The notes beneath the pieces are model-generated. The model did no database searches and was not told where the DNA came from. It was given only the letters and a program-made list of their open reading frames with translations. Positions 25,538-34,503 of a stretch of DNA of 64,000 bases are shown here, in pieces. Both the position numbers and the translations under genes were made by a program. Numbering within the stretch: position 1 is the first letter of the stretch; each line of letters begins with the position of its first letter. The DNA comes from Chitinophaga jiangningensis (GTDB lineage: Bacteria > Bacteroidota > Bacteroidia > Chitinophagales > Chitinophagaceae): NCBI RefSeq assembly GCF_900142605.1, contig NZ_FRBL01000011.1:124001-188000 (forward strand). Direction: 5' to 3'.

Positions 25538-27367
25538 TTACCATCCGGGATTTTGCACCAGGGCTCTGTCACGTTCTATGTCCTGTTGCTGGATAGGGAA
25601 CAGGTACATTCGGTTATCCCAACTACGTTTCTGGAAAAGGGTGCGTTTATAAAAGTCAGTAAAGGCAAAACCCTGGCCGTTATCGTTAGCATAGGTATTA
25701 AGGCCGTAAATCGTTTGATATTCCGGTTTCCCCAGGAGCAACCGGCGCACAAGGGTAAAGTACCGGTCACCCTCAAAACAAAGCTCAACCTGACGTTCAC
25801 GCAGAATATGCTTTCTCATTTTTTCTGTATTACCTACAGCATCGGGATATACAGCGGCTATCCCCGGCAGGCCCGCACGGGTACGCACCATATCCAGGTA
25901 TTTAGGAATATCCGGGTTACCAGGATCATATTCATTCAGTGCTTCTGCATAATCCAGCAGTATTTCGGCATAACGGAGTACAATATAAGGAGTAGGATTA
26001 GAAACAGCATCCTGGCGGATATTATCATTCGGACTAACCCGTTTCAGTGGCAGGTAGCCGGTGATATTGCTGGTGCCGGCTGACTTTTGCCCTGACTTAC
26101 CATTGTAATAAAACTCGATTCTTCCTCTTCCATCTAAATTATTGTCTGAAGAGAAGAAATTCTTATCATCTACTGTACGGGCGGGTAACACGGGACGCCC
26201 GTTATAAGCTATAAACGCGTAAAAACGGGGCTCCCTGTTAGCATACATATTCCAGTCCCCCTGTTTTTGCTCCCAGTCATTAGCACCGTTTTGCTGCACA
26301 AATCCCGTTTCTGTATAACCGGATGCTGGATCATCAATTGTTCTGCCATTATTCATTGCAAATGCATCTACCACATTCTGCGTAGCATTATACATATTGT
26401 AGCCTCCGGGGCCGGGCGAAGCACATTTCGTATAGCCCCATACGTTCCAGCTCACTACACCGAAAATTGTTTCTACATTCCATGGCGTAAGATGAACATT
26501 CCTGACAGACAGGTAAGGGTTAAAACGGGTATCTCCATTTTCCAAGTTGGTATACAACTTGGAAAACCCCGAGTCTATTACGGCTTTTGCTGCTGCAGCC
26601 GCCACCTTCCAACGATTCACATCATTGCTGGCAGGCGCCAGACTTGTACCATCCTGGTTTTTGAATCCGGCAAACGCCGCATTCCCGTTCCACAACGGAC
26701 TGGCTGCCAGCTGGTATACTTTCGCTTTGATAGCCATACAAATCCCTTTATTAGCTCTGCCGAGGTTGGCGGAATTATCCCATCTGCCCGGCAGCAACGC
26801 CGCAGCTTTATCCATCAATGCAACTATCGCCGCCACACAGGTATCAAACGGAGCACGGGGGTAAACATTAAAGTTTTCATTCTGACTGATGGCCTTTGTC
26901 AGATTTACAAATGGTCCGTATTGGCGCAGCAACAACCAGTAATAATATCCCCTGAGAAAATAGTTCTCTCCCTTATATTGCTGTTTCAGCTCATTGCTTA
27001 ATTGATTTGCCGGGACTTTATCAATATTTTCTTCAAAAACAAATGTTTTACGGATAGCCGTATACCAGCCGGCCCAGTAATAGCCATGCCAGTCCGCCGG
27101 GCTCCAGCTGCCACCTACCATTTGCCGCACCGCGGTTGTAGGAATTGCAACGGATGTTTCGTCGGAAGCGCCAACAGAGGCATAGTCGTCTCCGTTTGCG
27201 TAATGTATATAGCCGTATACGTTATATAGATAAGCCTCTGCATTTGCACGGGTTTCCCATATCTGGTCTTCTGTTAAGAGGTTGTCCGGTTTTTTATCGA
27301 GATATTTACTACACGATGCCAGTAGCAGCATTATAGCCAATATAGATGTCAGTTTATATAATTTCAT
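25538..27367 (-). CDS. SusD/RagB family outer membrane lipoprotein (PUL1)
   Basis: A 609-residue SusD-like lipoprotein (lipobox LLASC, followed by SKYLDKKPDN, a typical start). It shows the TPR-like helical scaffold and the family C-terminal region with YAEILLDYAEALNEYDPG and RERQVELCFEGDRYFTLVRRLL, and ends VQNPGW. SusD proteins sit as a lid over the SusC barrel and bind the glycan at the cell surface. It lies 18 bases after susC. Confidence 0.95.
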   Translation of the reverse strand: MKLYKLTSILAIMLLLASCSKYLDKKPDNLLTEDQIWETRANAEAYLYNVYGYIHYANGDDYASVGASDETSVAIPTTAVRQMVGGSWSPADWHGYYWAGWYTAIRKTFVFEENIDKVPANQLSNELKQQYKGENYFLRGYYYWLLLRQYGPFVNLTKAISQNENFNVYPRAPFDTCVAAIVALMDKAAALLPGRWDNSANLGRANKGICMAIKAKVYQLAASPLWNGNAAFAGFKNQDGTSLAPASNDVNRWKVAAAAAKAVIDSGFSKLYTNLENGDTRFNPYLSVRNVHLTPWNVETIFGVVSWNVWGYTKCASPGPGGYNMYNATQNVVDAFAMNNGRTIDDPASGYTETGFVQQNGANDWEQKQGDWNMYANREPRFYAFIAYNGRPVLPARTVDDKNFFSSDNNLDGRGRIEFYYNGKSGQKSAGTSNITGYLPLKRVSPNDNIRQDAVSNPTPYIVLRYAEILLDYAEALNEYDPGNPDIPKYLDMVRTRAGLPGIAAVYPDAVGNTEKMRKHILRERQVELCFEGDRYFTLVRRLLLGKPEYQTIYGLNTYANDNGQGFAFTDFYKRTLFQKRSWDNRMYLFPIQQQDIERDRALVQNPGW

Positions 27368-27385
27368 AACAAGCAGCTTTAATGT

Positions 27386-30300
27386 TTAAAATTGCGCACG
27401 TACACCTACCGTCACGGTTCTCGCAAAAGGATATTTGGCACCGTTCGACCCCAGTTCGGGATCCCAGAGTTTGAATTTACTAAGTGTCAGAAGGTTGGTA
27501 CCGGTAACGTAAGTAGTCAGGTTACTGACACCTCTCTTTTTCATCATTGGTGTAATGAAGGAATAGCTCAGGGTGGCCTGCTTCAGGCGCATAAAACTAC
27601 CGTCCCGAATCCAGTGTGAACTGCTGACATAGTTGTTGTCGCTGGTATTGGCTACGGTAAGGCGCGGATACGCAGCATCCTGCCTCGGATTTTCTTTGGT
27701 CCATCGGTCTTCTAATGCTGTCAATACATTGGCCGGATACTGTCCCATACCTGCAAATGGAATCACGCCTACCCCACTGGCTCCCCAGTCGCTAAAGCTA
27801 ACGGCTGCACCATTAGCCATAATCGCAACATCAGCTACACCAGCGAACACTGTCGACAACTCCCATTTCCTGTATCCAACCGTAAAGCCGTATCCATAGG
27901 ACCACAGCGGGAAACTGCTCTTGCCCAGGTAAGTCTGATCACCCGCATTTATTTTTCCATCTGCATTCAGGTCCGCATACCTGATATCACCAGGGTATAA
28001 TTTTCGCAACTGCGCAGGGCTTTTATCAATTTCTTCCTGGGTATTATAATAGCCTTGCGCTATGTAACCATATTGCTCACCATTCATATGCCCCTCAAAC
28101 TGCTGATAAGGAAATATGGCCACAGGGCGGTCAGCATATATCACTTTGTTACGGGCGTAAGTAATGTTCCCGAACAGGCGCAGACTAACGTTTTTACCTA
28201 TACGATCAATGTATTCAATACTGGCATCCACGCCCTTATTTATCATCTCTCCCATGTTGGCAAATATCTGTGCATCACCATATCCGGCAACGGGAGAAAT
28301 GGTACCGCGCTGCACAAGGATGTTGTTACGATGGTCCTGGAAATAGTCGGCAATAATGGTCAGTTTATTACGTATACCCAATTCCAGACCGATATCTGTT
28401 TTGGCTGATTTCTCCCAGGTCAGGTTTTCAGTTCCGAATACAGTTGCGGCTATACCGTTATTCCAGCGGGGGGTAGCACCAAATGCGATACCACCTGAAT
28501 TATCAATATAGGTAAGATAGCCGAAGCGGTTATTATCTGCCAGCTGGTCATTACCCGTCATCCCATAGGATGCACGCAGCTTAAACAGGTTAAATGTATG
28601 GGTAGCGGGCTGAAAAAACTCTTCCTTGGATATAACCCAACCTGCTGATGCCGCCGGAAAGTATCCCCAGCGCTGTCCTTTTTCAAAGTTTTCTGAGCCG
28701 GTAGCTCCCATATTGAGCTCTGCCAGGTATTTATCTTTAAAGGAATAGGTGACCCTTGCCGCCATGTTCTGATTACGAAAAGGTATAGCCATTTTCAACC
28801 CCGAAGCGGTTCCTATTACCCGGTTTCTAAGGCTTCCCACTACCAGGGCACCTACGGTATGATTGCCAAAGTTGCGGTCGTAAGTAAGGTTACCTTCAAT
28901 ATACATCACCCGTTCCCCTGACGAAGAAGTGGAATAGCCGAGATAAGTATTTCCTGTGCGGGTACGCTCGTAAATCAGCTCGCCGTTTTCATCGCGGCCG
29001 CCGGCATACCACAGGTCGTTATAACCATGGCGGCTGGTATTGAATTCACCGTAGGTATCAAATGAAAAGCGCCCGGTAGCACTGAGTCCTTTTGTGACTG
29101 CATCCAGCCGTTGGGTAACCGATACCACCGATTGAACACTGGGTTTAAACTCTGTACTGTAACCGGAATTTTGGACAAGATTGAAAGGGTTCACGCCACC
29201 GTTGTTGCGGGGCCCCGCCCATTTGTTATCCGGATATGACACGGGGAAAGCTATCGGATTGGTAGCATAGGCTGCATACCAAATACCGCCGGCGGGGTTG
29301 CCAGGGTAACGGCTGTTAACCAACATTGCGGCAATGTTGAGTGATAATACAGTCGTTTTTGTCACATTCATATCCACATTGCTGCGGAAATCATAACGCT
29401 TAAAATTCAGGTTGGGGTTGTACCCATTTACTTTCGACACCTTGTACTGTCCGTCCTGGTTGTAAAAAGACATGGATACATAATAACGCATTGACTCACC
29501 ACCTCCGCTAACATTTAAATTGGCGTTGGTCATAGCAGTCCAGTCCTTATAAATTCTATCCAGCCAGTTTACATTGGGGTAAATATATGGGTCAAGGCCC
29601 GACGCTGTTTTAGCAATTATTTCGTCATTATAGGCGGGGGCTTCACCGGCATTTGTTTTTGCCTCATTGTAAAGTTTCATGTAAGTAACGCCATCCACCA
29701 TCCGGGGTTTCTGTGTAAGTCCACTCCATCCGGTTTCCGCTTTTGCAGAGATTTTTGGAGTACCTGCCACCCCACGTTTGGTGGTGATGATCAGAACGCC
29801 GTTGGCCCCCTTGGCGCCATATACAGCGGTAGCAGAAGCGTCTTTCAGCAAAGAGATGCTGGCTACATCTTCGGGATCGATATTATTGAATGCACCGCCG
29901 AAGGTACTGTTAATGTCGCTGCGTTGCACCCCGTCAACAATGATTAAAGGAGAAGTACTACCGGTAAAGGTACCTATCCCGCGAATCGTAAACTGGGGAT
30001 TATCATATCCGGGTTCACCACCTGCGCTCTGCATGGAAATCACACCGGCCACCTTTCCAGCCAGTGCGTTTGTGAGTGAAGGTACCGGTGTACGCATATC
30101 AGCCATGTTCACCGTAGATACCGCACCTGTTACCGTCACCTTGCGCTGGTTACCGAAACCCACCACCACTACTTCGTTCAGCTTATCCACCTTTTCAGTG
30201 AGTGTTACCTTCAGTGTGCGGCGCTGCCCCACCTGCACTTCTTCAGGGTTCATACCTACCATGGCTATACGGAGTATACTATTTTTATCGACCGGTAAAG

Positions 30301-30784
30301 TGAATCCGCCCAGCGGGTCGGTAACCACTCCTTTACTGGTACCTACCATGCTGACAGTAGCGCCGGGAATAGCCCCTCCACGCACATCCATTACCTGCCC
30401 ACGGAGCTGCCATTCATCAGCCTGCGGTATTGTGGCAGCAGGGGTAGGCAGTTTTTTGTCGAGTACAATACGATTGCGTTGTACGCCATAAGTAATATTC
30501 CTGTCTTTAAACAGGGCCTCCAGCACCTGTGGTAAAGGCGTGTTGTGAAAGTCGACACTCACCTCCTCATTATCATTCAGCAGCTGGTTGCTATACACCA
30601 TCGTCAGCTTTGTTTGCTTGCGGATAGCGCTGAATACCTGCAGAAACGACAGGTGTTTTCCTGAGAGCGTCACTGTACGCTCATTGATTTTGGCTGGGTC
30701 CTGCGCGAGCGCCTGTTGCAACGGCATACTGCATATGAGCAATAGGGCGGCGCAGTGCATCCACAGGAGGATGATCTTTTTCAT
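27386..30784 (-). CDS. SusC/RagA TonB-linked outer membrane protein with STN domain (PUL1)
   Basis: A 1132-residue TonB-dependent SusC-type transporter: signal peptide, STN (secretin/TonB N-terminal) domain at about 35-115 (FLQVFSAIRKQT), carboxypeptidase-like domain about 125-200 (LRGQVMDVRGGAIPGATVSMV), TonB box near VVVGFGNQRK, plug with TVTGAVSTVNMADMR and LKDASATAVYGAKGANG, then the barrel. The STN domain is the hallmark of receptors that signal through an anti-sigma FecR protein, and the FecR/ECF pair is directly upstream. It should take up oligosaccharides with its SusD. Confidence 0.95.
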   Translation of the reverse strand: MKKIILLWMHCAALLLICSMPLQQALAQDPAKINERTVTLSGKHLSFLQVFSAIRKQTKLTMVYSNQLLNDNEEVSVDFHNTPLPQVLEALFKDRNITYGVQRNRIVLDKKLPTPAATIPQADEWQLRGQVMDVRGGAIPGATVSMVGTSKGVVTDPLGGFTLPVDKNSILRIAMVGMNPEEVQVGQRRTLKVTLTEKVDKLNEVVVVGFGNQRKVTVTGAVSTVNMADMRTPVPSLTNALAGKVAGVISMQSAGGEPGYDNPQFTIRGIGTFTGSTSPLIIVDGVQRSDINSTFGGAFNNIDPEDVASISLLKDASATAVYGAKGANGVLIITTKRGVAGTPKISAKAETGWSGLTQKPRMVDGVTYMKLYNEAKTNAGEAPAYNDEIIAKTASGLDPYIYPNVNWLDRIYKDWTAMTNANLNVSGGGESMRYYVSMSFYNQDGQYKVSKVNGYNPNLNFKRYDFRSNVDMNVTKTTVLSLNIAAMLVNSRYPGNPAGGIWYAAYATNPIAFPVSYPDNKWAGPRNNGGVNPFNLVQNSGYSTEFKPSVQSVVSVTQRLDAVTKGLSATGRFSFDTYGEFNTSRHGYNDLWYAGGRDENGELIYERTRTGNTYLGYSTSSSGERVMYIEGNLTYDRNFGNHTVGALVVGSLRNRVIGTASGLKMAIPFRNQNMAARVTYSFKDKYLAELNMGATGSENFEKGQRWGYFPAASAGWVISKEEFFQPATHTFNLFKLRASYGMTGNDQLADNNRFGYLTYIDNSGGIAFGATPRWNNGIAATVFGTENLTWEKSAKTDIGLELGIRNKLTIIADYFQDHRNNILVQRGTISPVAGYGDAQIFANMGEMINKGVDASIEYIDRIGKNVSLRLFGNITYARNKVIYADRPVAIFPYQQFEGHMNGEQYGYIAQGYYNTQEEIDKSPAQLRKLYPGDIRYADLNADGKINAGDQTYLGKSSFPLWSYGYGFTVGYRKWELSTVFAGVADVAIMANGAAVSFSDWGASGVGVIPFAGMGQYPANVLTALEDRWTKENPRQDAAYPRLTVANTSDNNYVSSSHWIRDGSFMRLKQATLSYSFITPMMKKRGVSNLTTYVTGTNLLTLSKFKLWDPELGSNGAKYPFARTVTVGVRAQF

Positions 30785-30900
30785 CGCGGAATAGTTTAAT
30801 GATGTGAATCATCCTAACTACACGAGAAAAGCAAATCGGGTGACAACAAAAAAAAAATTTTCAGGGAGATGGTAATGATAATTTAGGGAGGAACAAACGG

Positions 30901-32022
30901 CTATTTCAAAATAATCCGGTCCTGATCAATGGTATAATTTATATTACCGGTTATCTTGAGATCGGAAAGGAAATCTTCCAGGCTGTTTCGTTTCATAAGG
31001 CCGGTAAAGGTTTGCTGTAATAATTGTGGGTTAGCGATGGTAAATTGCAGCCCATAAAACCTGGAAGCAGCATCAGCCAGTTCCAGCAGATTCATATGAT
31101 GATAGTAACAGGTTCCATCCAGCCACGCCAGCACCTCTTCTTCTTCAAATGATTGCACGGTAAAGGTATTGCCATCGTACTGTGCCTGACTGCCCGGCTT
31201 CAGCAGCTGCTGCGTCGTGGCCTCGCGGTTACGCACCATTACCGCACCGCTGGTGAGGGATGTTGCTACGTTGGCGCCCGGGTAGGCATTTATATTAAAA
31301 GTTGTTCCCAGCACATCTATATCATTCGATGCAGTATGTACTATAAAAGGATGCTGTGGGTCCCTGGCAATCTTAAAATATGCTTCTCCGCTAAGGTATA
31401 CTTCGCGGGAGCTGCCTGAAAAATGAAATGGAAACCTGAAGGTAGTTGCTGCGTTGAGTGATACTTCCGAACCATCTGACAATACAATCTTGTATTGCTG
31501 GCCGGCAGGCACTGTCAGGCTGTTCTGTGCAGTGTCAGTAGAGGCATAGCTCATACCACCCGCATGCGAGGATATAACGGCATTGCTTATACGTAAGGTA
31601 TGGCTGCTATCAGACGGGTCGAGAGTGATAACCTCCCCATTTTTTGTTTGTAACCGGATAGGAACTTTTCCTGAAACGGCAAGTGTATTAAGTTGCTGAT
31701 GGGCCGGATTACTCCGGTAAAGGTACCAGGTGGCTCCCATGGCGATGCATACCATCACCACCGCTGCCGCAGCCATTCGCATTCTTTGCATACGCATCCT
31801 GCGCCGGCGGCGCTGGTAGTTATTTAACAGGGCTTGCTGGGTATCCATGCGTTGCACAAAATCCTCCACGTTGAGTGCAGTTCCCTCCTGTTCCAGCTCT
31901 CGCCAGGTAGCTGAGAAGGCAGCATCCGTACGTAATTTTTCACGGATTAACTGCTGCTCCTCGGCGGTAGCGTTGCCGGAAAAATTTGTAATATATAATT
32001 GGAGGATATGATCTCTATCCAT
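30901..32022 (-). CDS. FecR family anti-sigma regulator (PUL1)
   Basis: A 373-residue single-pass membrane protein. The cytoplasmic N-terminal part (about 1-75) should hold the sigma factor; a TM helix lies about 82-103 (MAAAAVVMVCIAMGATWYLY); the periplasmic FecR domain follows (VPAGQQYKIVLSDGSEVSLN, LSGEAYFKIARD), then a C-terminal DUF4974-like domain ending DQDRIILK, which resembles the STN fold. It should relay contact from the SusC STN domain to the ECF sigma factor. It lies 5 bases after the sigma gene. Confidence 0.95.
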   Translation of the reverse strand: MDRDHILQLYITNFSGNATAEEQQLIREKLRTDAAFSATWRELEQEGTALNVEDFVQRMDTQQALLNNYQRRRRRMRMQRMRMAAAAVVMVCIAMGATWYLYRSNPAHQQLNTLAVSGKVPIRLQTKNGEVITLDPSDSSHTLRISNAVISSHAGGMSYASTDTAQNSLTVPAGQQYKIVLSDGSEVSLNAATTFRFPFHFSGSSREVYLSGEAYFKIARDPQHPFIVHTASNDIDVLGTTFNINAYPGANVATSLTSGAVMVRNREATTQQLLKPGSQAQYDGNTFTVQSFEEEEVLAWLDGTCYYHHMNLLELADAASRFYGLQFTIANPQLLQQTFTGLMKRNSLEDFLSDLKITGNINYTIDQDRIILK

Positions 32023-32027
32023 GGCGG

Positions 32028-32561
32028 TTATTTCGGGATGATAGCATGACGTAATATTTTTAATCCCCGCTTGAGGTGTGTTTTTAGTGAGTTCAGGCTG
32101 ATCCCCATTTCATCGGCAGCCTCCTGGTAGCGCTTTCCCTGCAGGTACACCATTTGTATGGCCGCTCTTTTCTGGCAGGTCATTTCATCCAGGGTGGCAT
32201 TTAGCTGACCGGTATAGTCAGGCGTTTTTTCATAAACCGTTTCTGTATCATCCTGTAGCTGGCTGAAGACCGCCTGTTTTTCACGCTGCGCTTTTAGCTG
32301 CCTGAGTAAATTCAGACTACGGTTTTTTACGGCCTGGAAAAGATAGCCTTTTACCTCACCTTCCAAATTTAAGTATAATTTTTTATCCCAAACATCCAGG
32401 AAAAAGGCCTGAACGAGGTCTTGTGCTTCATCCTGGTTACGGATATACCAATAAGCGTTCAGACAAAGCATTTCATAATACTTTGTAAACAAGGCGTCGA
32501 ATGCGGCACTATCACCCGCTTTCAACCCCTCCAAAATTTCGGAATCTGGCTGCTTATGCAT
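32028..32561 (-). CDS. ECF-type RNA polymerase sigma-70 factor (PUL1)
   Basis: A 177-residue ECF sigma factor: region 2 (about 20-85) with YEMLCLNAYWYIRNQDEAQD and region 4 (about 115-170) with QMVYLQGKRYQEAADEMGIS and SLKTHLKRGLKILRH. It starts the PUL1 cluster and should direct transcription of susC and the genes behind it when its FecR partner is relieved by substrate. A 116-base gap between FecR and susC leaves room for its target promoter. Confidence 0.95.
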   Translation of the reverse strand: MHKQPDSEILEGLKAGDSAAFDALFTKYYEMLCLNAYWYIRNQDEAQDLVQAFFLDVWDKKLYLNLEGEVKGYLFQAVKNRSLNLLRQLKAQREKQAVFSQLQDDTETVYEKTPDYTGQLNATLDEMTCQKRAAIQMVYLQGKRYQEAADEMGISLNSLKTHLKRGLKILRHAIIPK

Positions 32562-32730
32562 GGAATACTGGCACTGATAAATTACAGGTGGTTACGCCTG
32601 TTACTTTGGTTGACTATTGCAAATCGGGATACATTGGCAGTTTTTTCACTGTTCTTATTGGTTTTTCCTGCTGCCATCCGCCAGATTAAGATATAAATAT
32701 TAAATCAGATTTTTAGTTTTTTTTCTTACA

Positions 32731-33645
32731 CTATATTATTTTAATAGTTACTTCTTCACCTTGTTTAACTGTGCCGGCATGGAAGCTGGCCAGTAATTGC
32801 TCCTTCCCGGTATCCAGCAGTGCTTCTTCATGTGAGCCAAAGTACTTTACTTTAATCACGTTTGCAGGTATCCCCTTTCCTTTTGTAAGTACAATATTTT
32901 CAGGGCGTATAAATTTTGTTTTTCCTTTCAGGGAGACTTTATTGAATTTGCCGAACAAGGCCGCGCAGTAATCATCAGCCGGCTTCAGGTACACCTCCTG
33001 TGGTGTCCCATCCTGTACAATTTCCCCCGCACGCATAATCAGGATACGATCAGCCCAGGACAATACATCCAGCGGATCATGGGAAGTGAGGATACAGGTG
33101 ATGGACAGCTCACTGGCTATATCTGCAATCACATCTTTGAGCTGTTGTTTATGAATCATATCCAGGTTAGAAAAAGGCTCGTCCAGCACCAGCAGCTGCG
33201 GTGCGGTAGTCAGCAGCCTGGCTAGTGCCACGCGCTGCCGCTCCCCTCCGGATATCTGGTCGTTCTTCCTTTTAAAGAGGTGGGTAATGCGGCATACTTC
33301 ATACACGTGCATCGCATCTTCGTCCACCAGTTTGTTGTCGCGCTCCAGGATTTCCTCCACGCGGAAGTTATTGCGCAGTTCAAAGTGCTGCGACAAATAA
33401 GCAATCCCCGGATGGCCCGGCAGCAATACTTCCAGCGGCCCCTTTACCCGGTTGCCGTTAAAACGTACCATGCCCTCATCAGTCTGGATAAGGCCGGAAA
33501 TGATCTTCAGCAACGTGCTCTTGCCCGACCCGGTGGCTCCGGCAATGGCCAGCTGCTGAAATTGCGGCTGTACAAAGTTGATGTCCTTTAATATCGGCTG
33601 ATCCTGTAACTTTTTGCTGATTCCGCTTACCTCAATAAAATTCAT
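32731..33645 (-). CDS. ABC transporter ATP-binding protein with C-terminal TOBE-like domain (orphan)
   Basis: A 304-residue ATPase started at ATG 33645; the frame is open to 33738 but the extension is not domain-like. Walker A is GATGSGKSTLL (about 34-44), the signature SGGERQRVALARLL (about 137), Walker B LLVLDEPFSNLD. The last about 65 residues (FIRPENIVLTKGKGIPANVI and FGSHEEALLDT) resemble the TOBE/OB domain of importer ATPases such as ModC, PotA and FbpC. No permease or binding-protein gene is near, so its partner is elsewhere. Substrate class cannot be read. Confidence 0.88.
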   Translation of the reverse strand: MNFIEVSGISKKLQDQPILKDINFVQPQFQQLAIAGATGSGKSTLLKIISGLIQTDEGMVRFNGNRVKGPLEVLLPGHPGIAYLSQHFELRNNFRVEEILERDNKLVDEDAMHVYEVCRITHLFKRKNDQISGGERQRVALARLLTTAPQLLVLDEPFSNLDMIHKQQLKDVIADIASELSITCILTSHDPLDVLSWADRILIMRAGEIVQDGTPQEVYLKPADDYCAALFGKFNKVSLKGKTKFIRPENIVLTKGKGIPANVIKVKYFGSHEEALLDTGKEQLLASFHAGTVKQGEEVTIKII

Positions 33646-33765
33646 AATGCCGCCATTATTGGTTAAAATGAAGCCGTAAAGGTATTCAAAATGCAATAAA
33701 ATGGCGGTATTTCTTGTATATGGGCCTTCAGGCAACAAGCCCCTATGTATATACGAAATTGTTCA

Positions 33766-33773
33766 TATATTTG
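33766..33773 (+). promoter_or_regulatory. -7 promoter element (TATATTTG) of glycine-zipper lipoprotein gene
   Basis: TATATTTG matches TAnnTTTG and lies 88 bases before the ATG at 33861, in the divergent region to the ABC ATPase gene. Confidence 0.45.
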
Positions 33774-33860
33774 TAACCGCAGTTACATTCATTATTTACC
33801 ACTTTGGCATGATTTTGGCCAACCCCTCTTTCAAGAGGCAATTAAAAAAAGTTTTAACCA

Positions 33861-34328
33861 ATGCGACAAACATTCGTAGCCGTAGCAGCCGCTTTAGTAC
33901 TGTTCTCCTGCAAAAGCCAGCCTGACCAGGCGGCTATTGAGGCAGCAAAGCAAGCCACCATTGATTCTATCAACAACGTCAACCTCGTTAAACAACAGAT
34001 GATTGACTCCATGAATCATGTGGGCAGAAAACACAGCAAAAGCGCTGCAAATGAAAGTGGGTTTTCTCCTGCTGAATACGAGGCTCCAGCCGATGGAACC
34101 ACAGCAGCCGCGGCTCCTGCTGAAACAAAGAAAAAGAAAGGCTTTAGTTCCTGGAGCCACACCGCTAAAGGTGCCGTTGTGGGCGCCGGCGCTGGTGCTG
34201 TAACCGGAGCTATCGTTAACAAAGACCGCGTTAAAGGTGCCGCTATTGGTACCATTATCGGTGCAGGCGTTGGTGCTGGTACCGGAGCGATCGTCGATCA
34301 CGCGAAAAAGAAGAAAGAACAGCAGTAA
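33861..34328 (+). CDS. Small glycine-zipper (YMGG-like) lipoprotein
   Basis: A 155-residue lipoprotein (lipobox VLFSC, Cys 17). A charged, Ala/Lys-rich linker with a KKKK tract precedes a C-terminal glycine-zipper (about 99-146: GAVVGAGAGAVTGAIV and GAAIGTIIGAGVGAGTGAIV), which can insert into or pack in membranes; the end is again lysine-rich. Similar YMGG-like and OmpA-glycine-zipper proteins are envelope components of unknown role in Bacteroidota. A terminator hairpin follows. Confidence 0.82.
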   Translation: MRQTFVAVAAALVLFSCKSQPDQAAIEAAKQATIDSINNVNLVKQQMIDSMNHVGRKHSKSAANESGFSPAEYEAPADGTTAAAAPAETKKKKGFSSWSHTAKGAVVGAGAGAVTGAIVNKDRVKGAAIGTIIGAGVGAGTGAIVDHAKKKKEQQ

Positions 34329-34363
34329 TTTCTTTTTCCATTCATAAGGTTAGATTTAAGCTG

Positions 34364-34400
34364 GAAGCAGCTGTCTTTAAAAGGCAGCTGCTTCTTCTTT
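34364..34400 (+). terminator. Terminator after glycine-zipper lipoprotein gene
   Basis: A 10-bp perfect stem (34364-34373 with 34385-34394, GAAGCAGCTG / CAGCTGCTTC) followed by a T-rich stretch. Confidence 0.75.
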
Positions 34401-34503
34401 ATATATACCTCCTCACTGTTGCCCAGCTTCATCCGAAACCTAGTATATTCATTTTGTTTAATTCTAATTACTAATTTCTTCAACAGATTAATCCCCCATC
34501 ACC

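Noticed and set aside
26267..27001. 244-residue plus-strand frame
   Set aside because: Antisense shadow of the PUL1 susD gene, whose protein is clearly recognisable.
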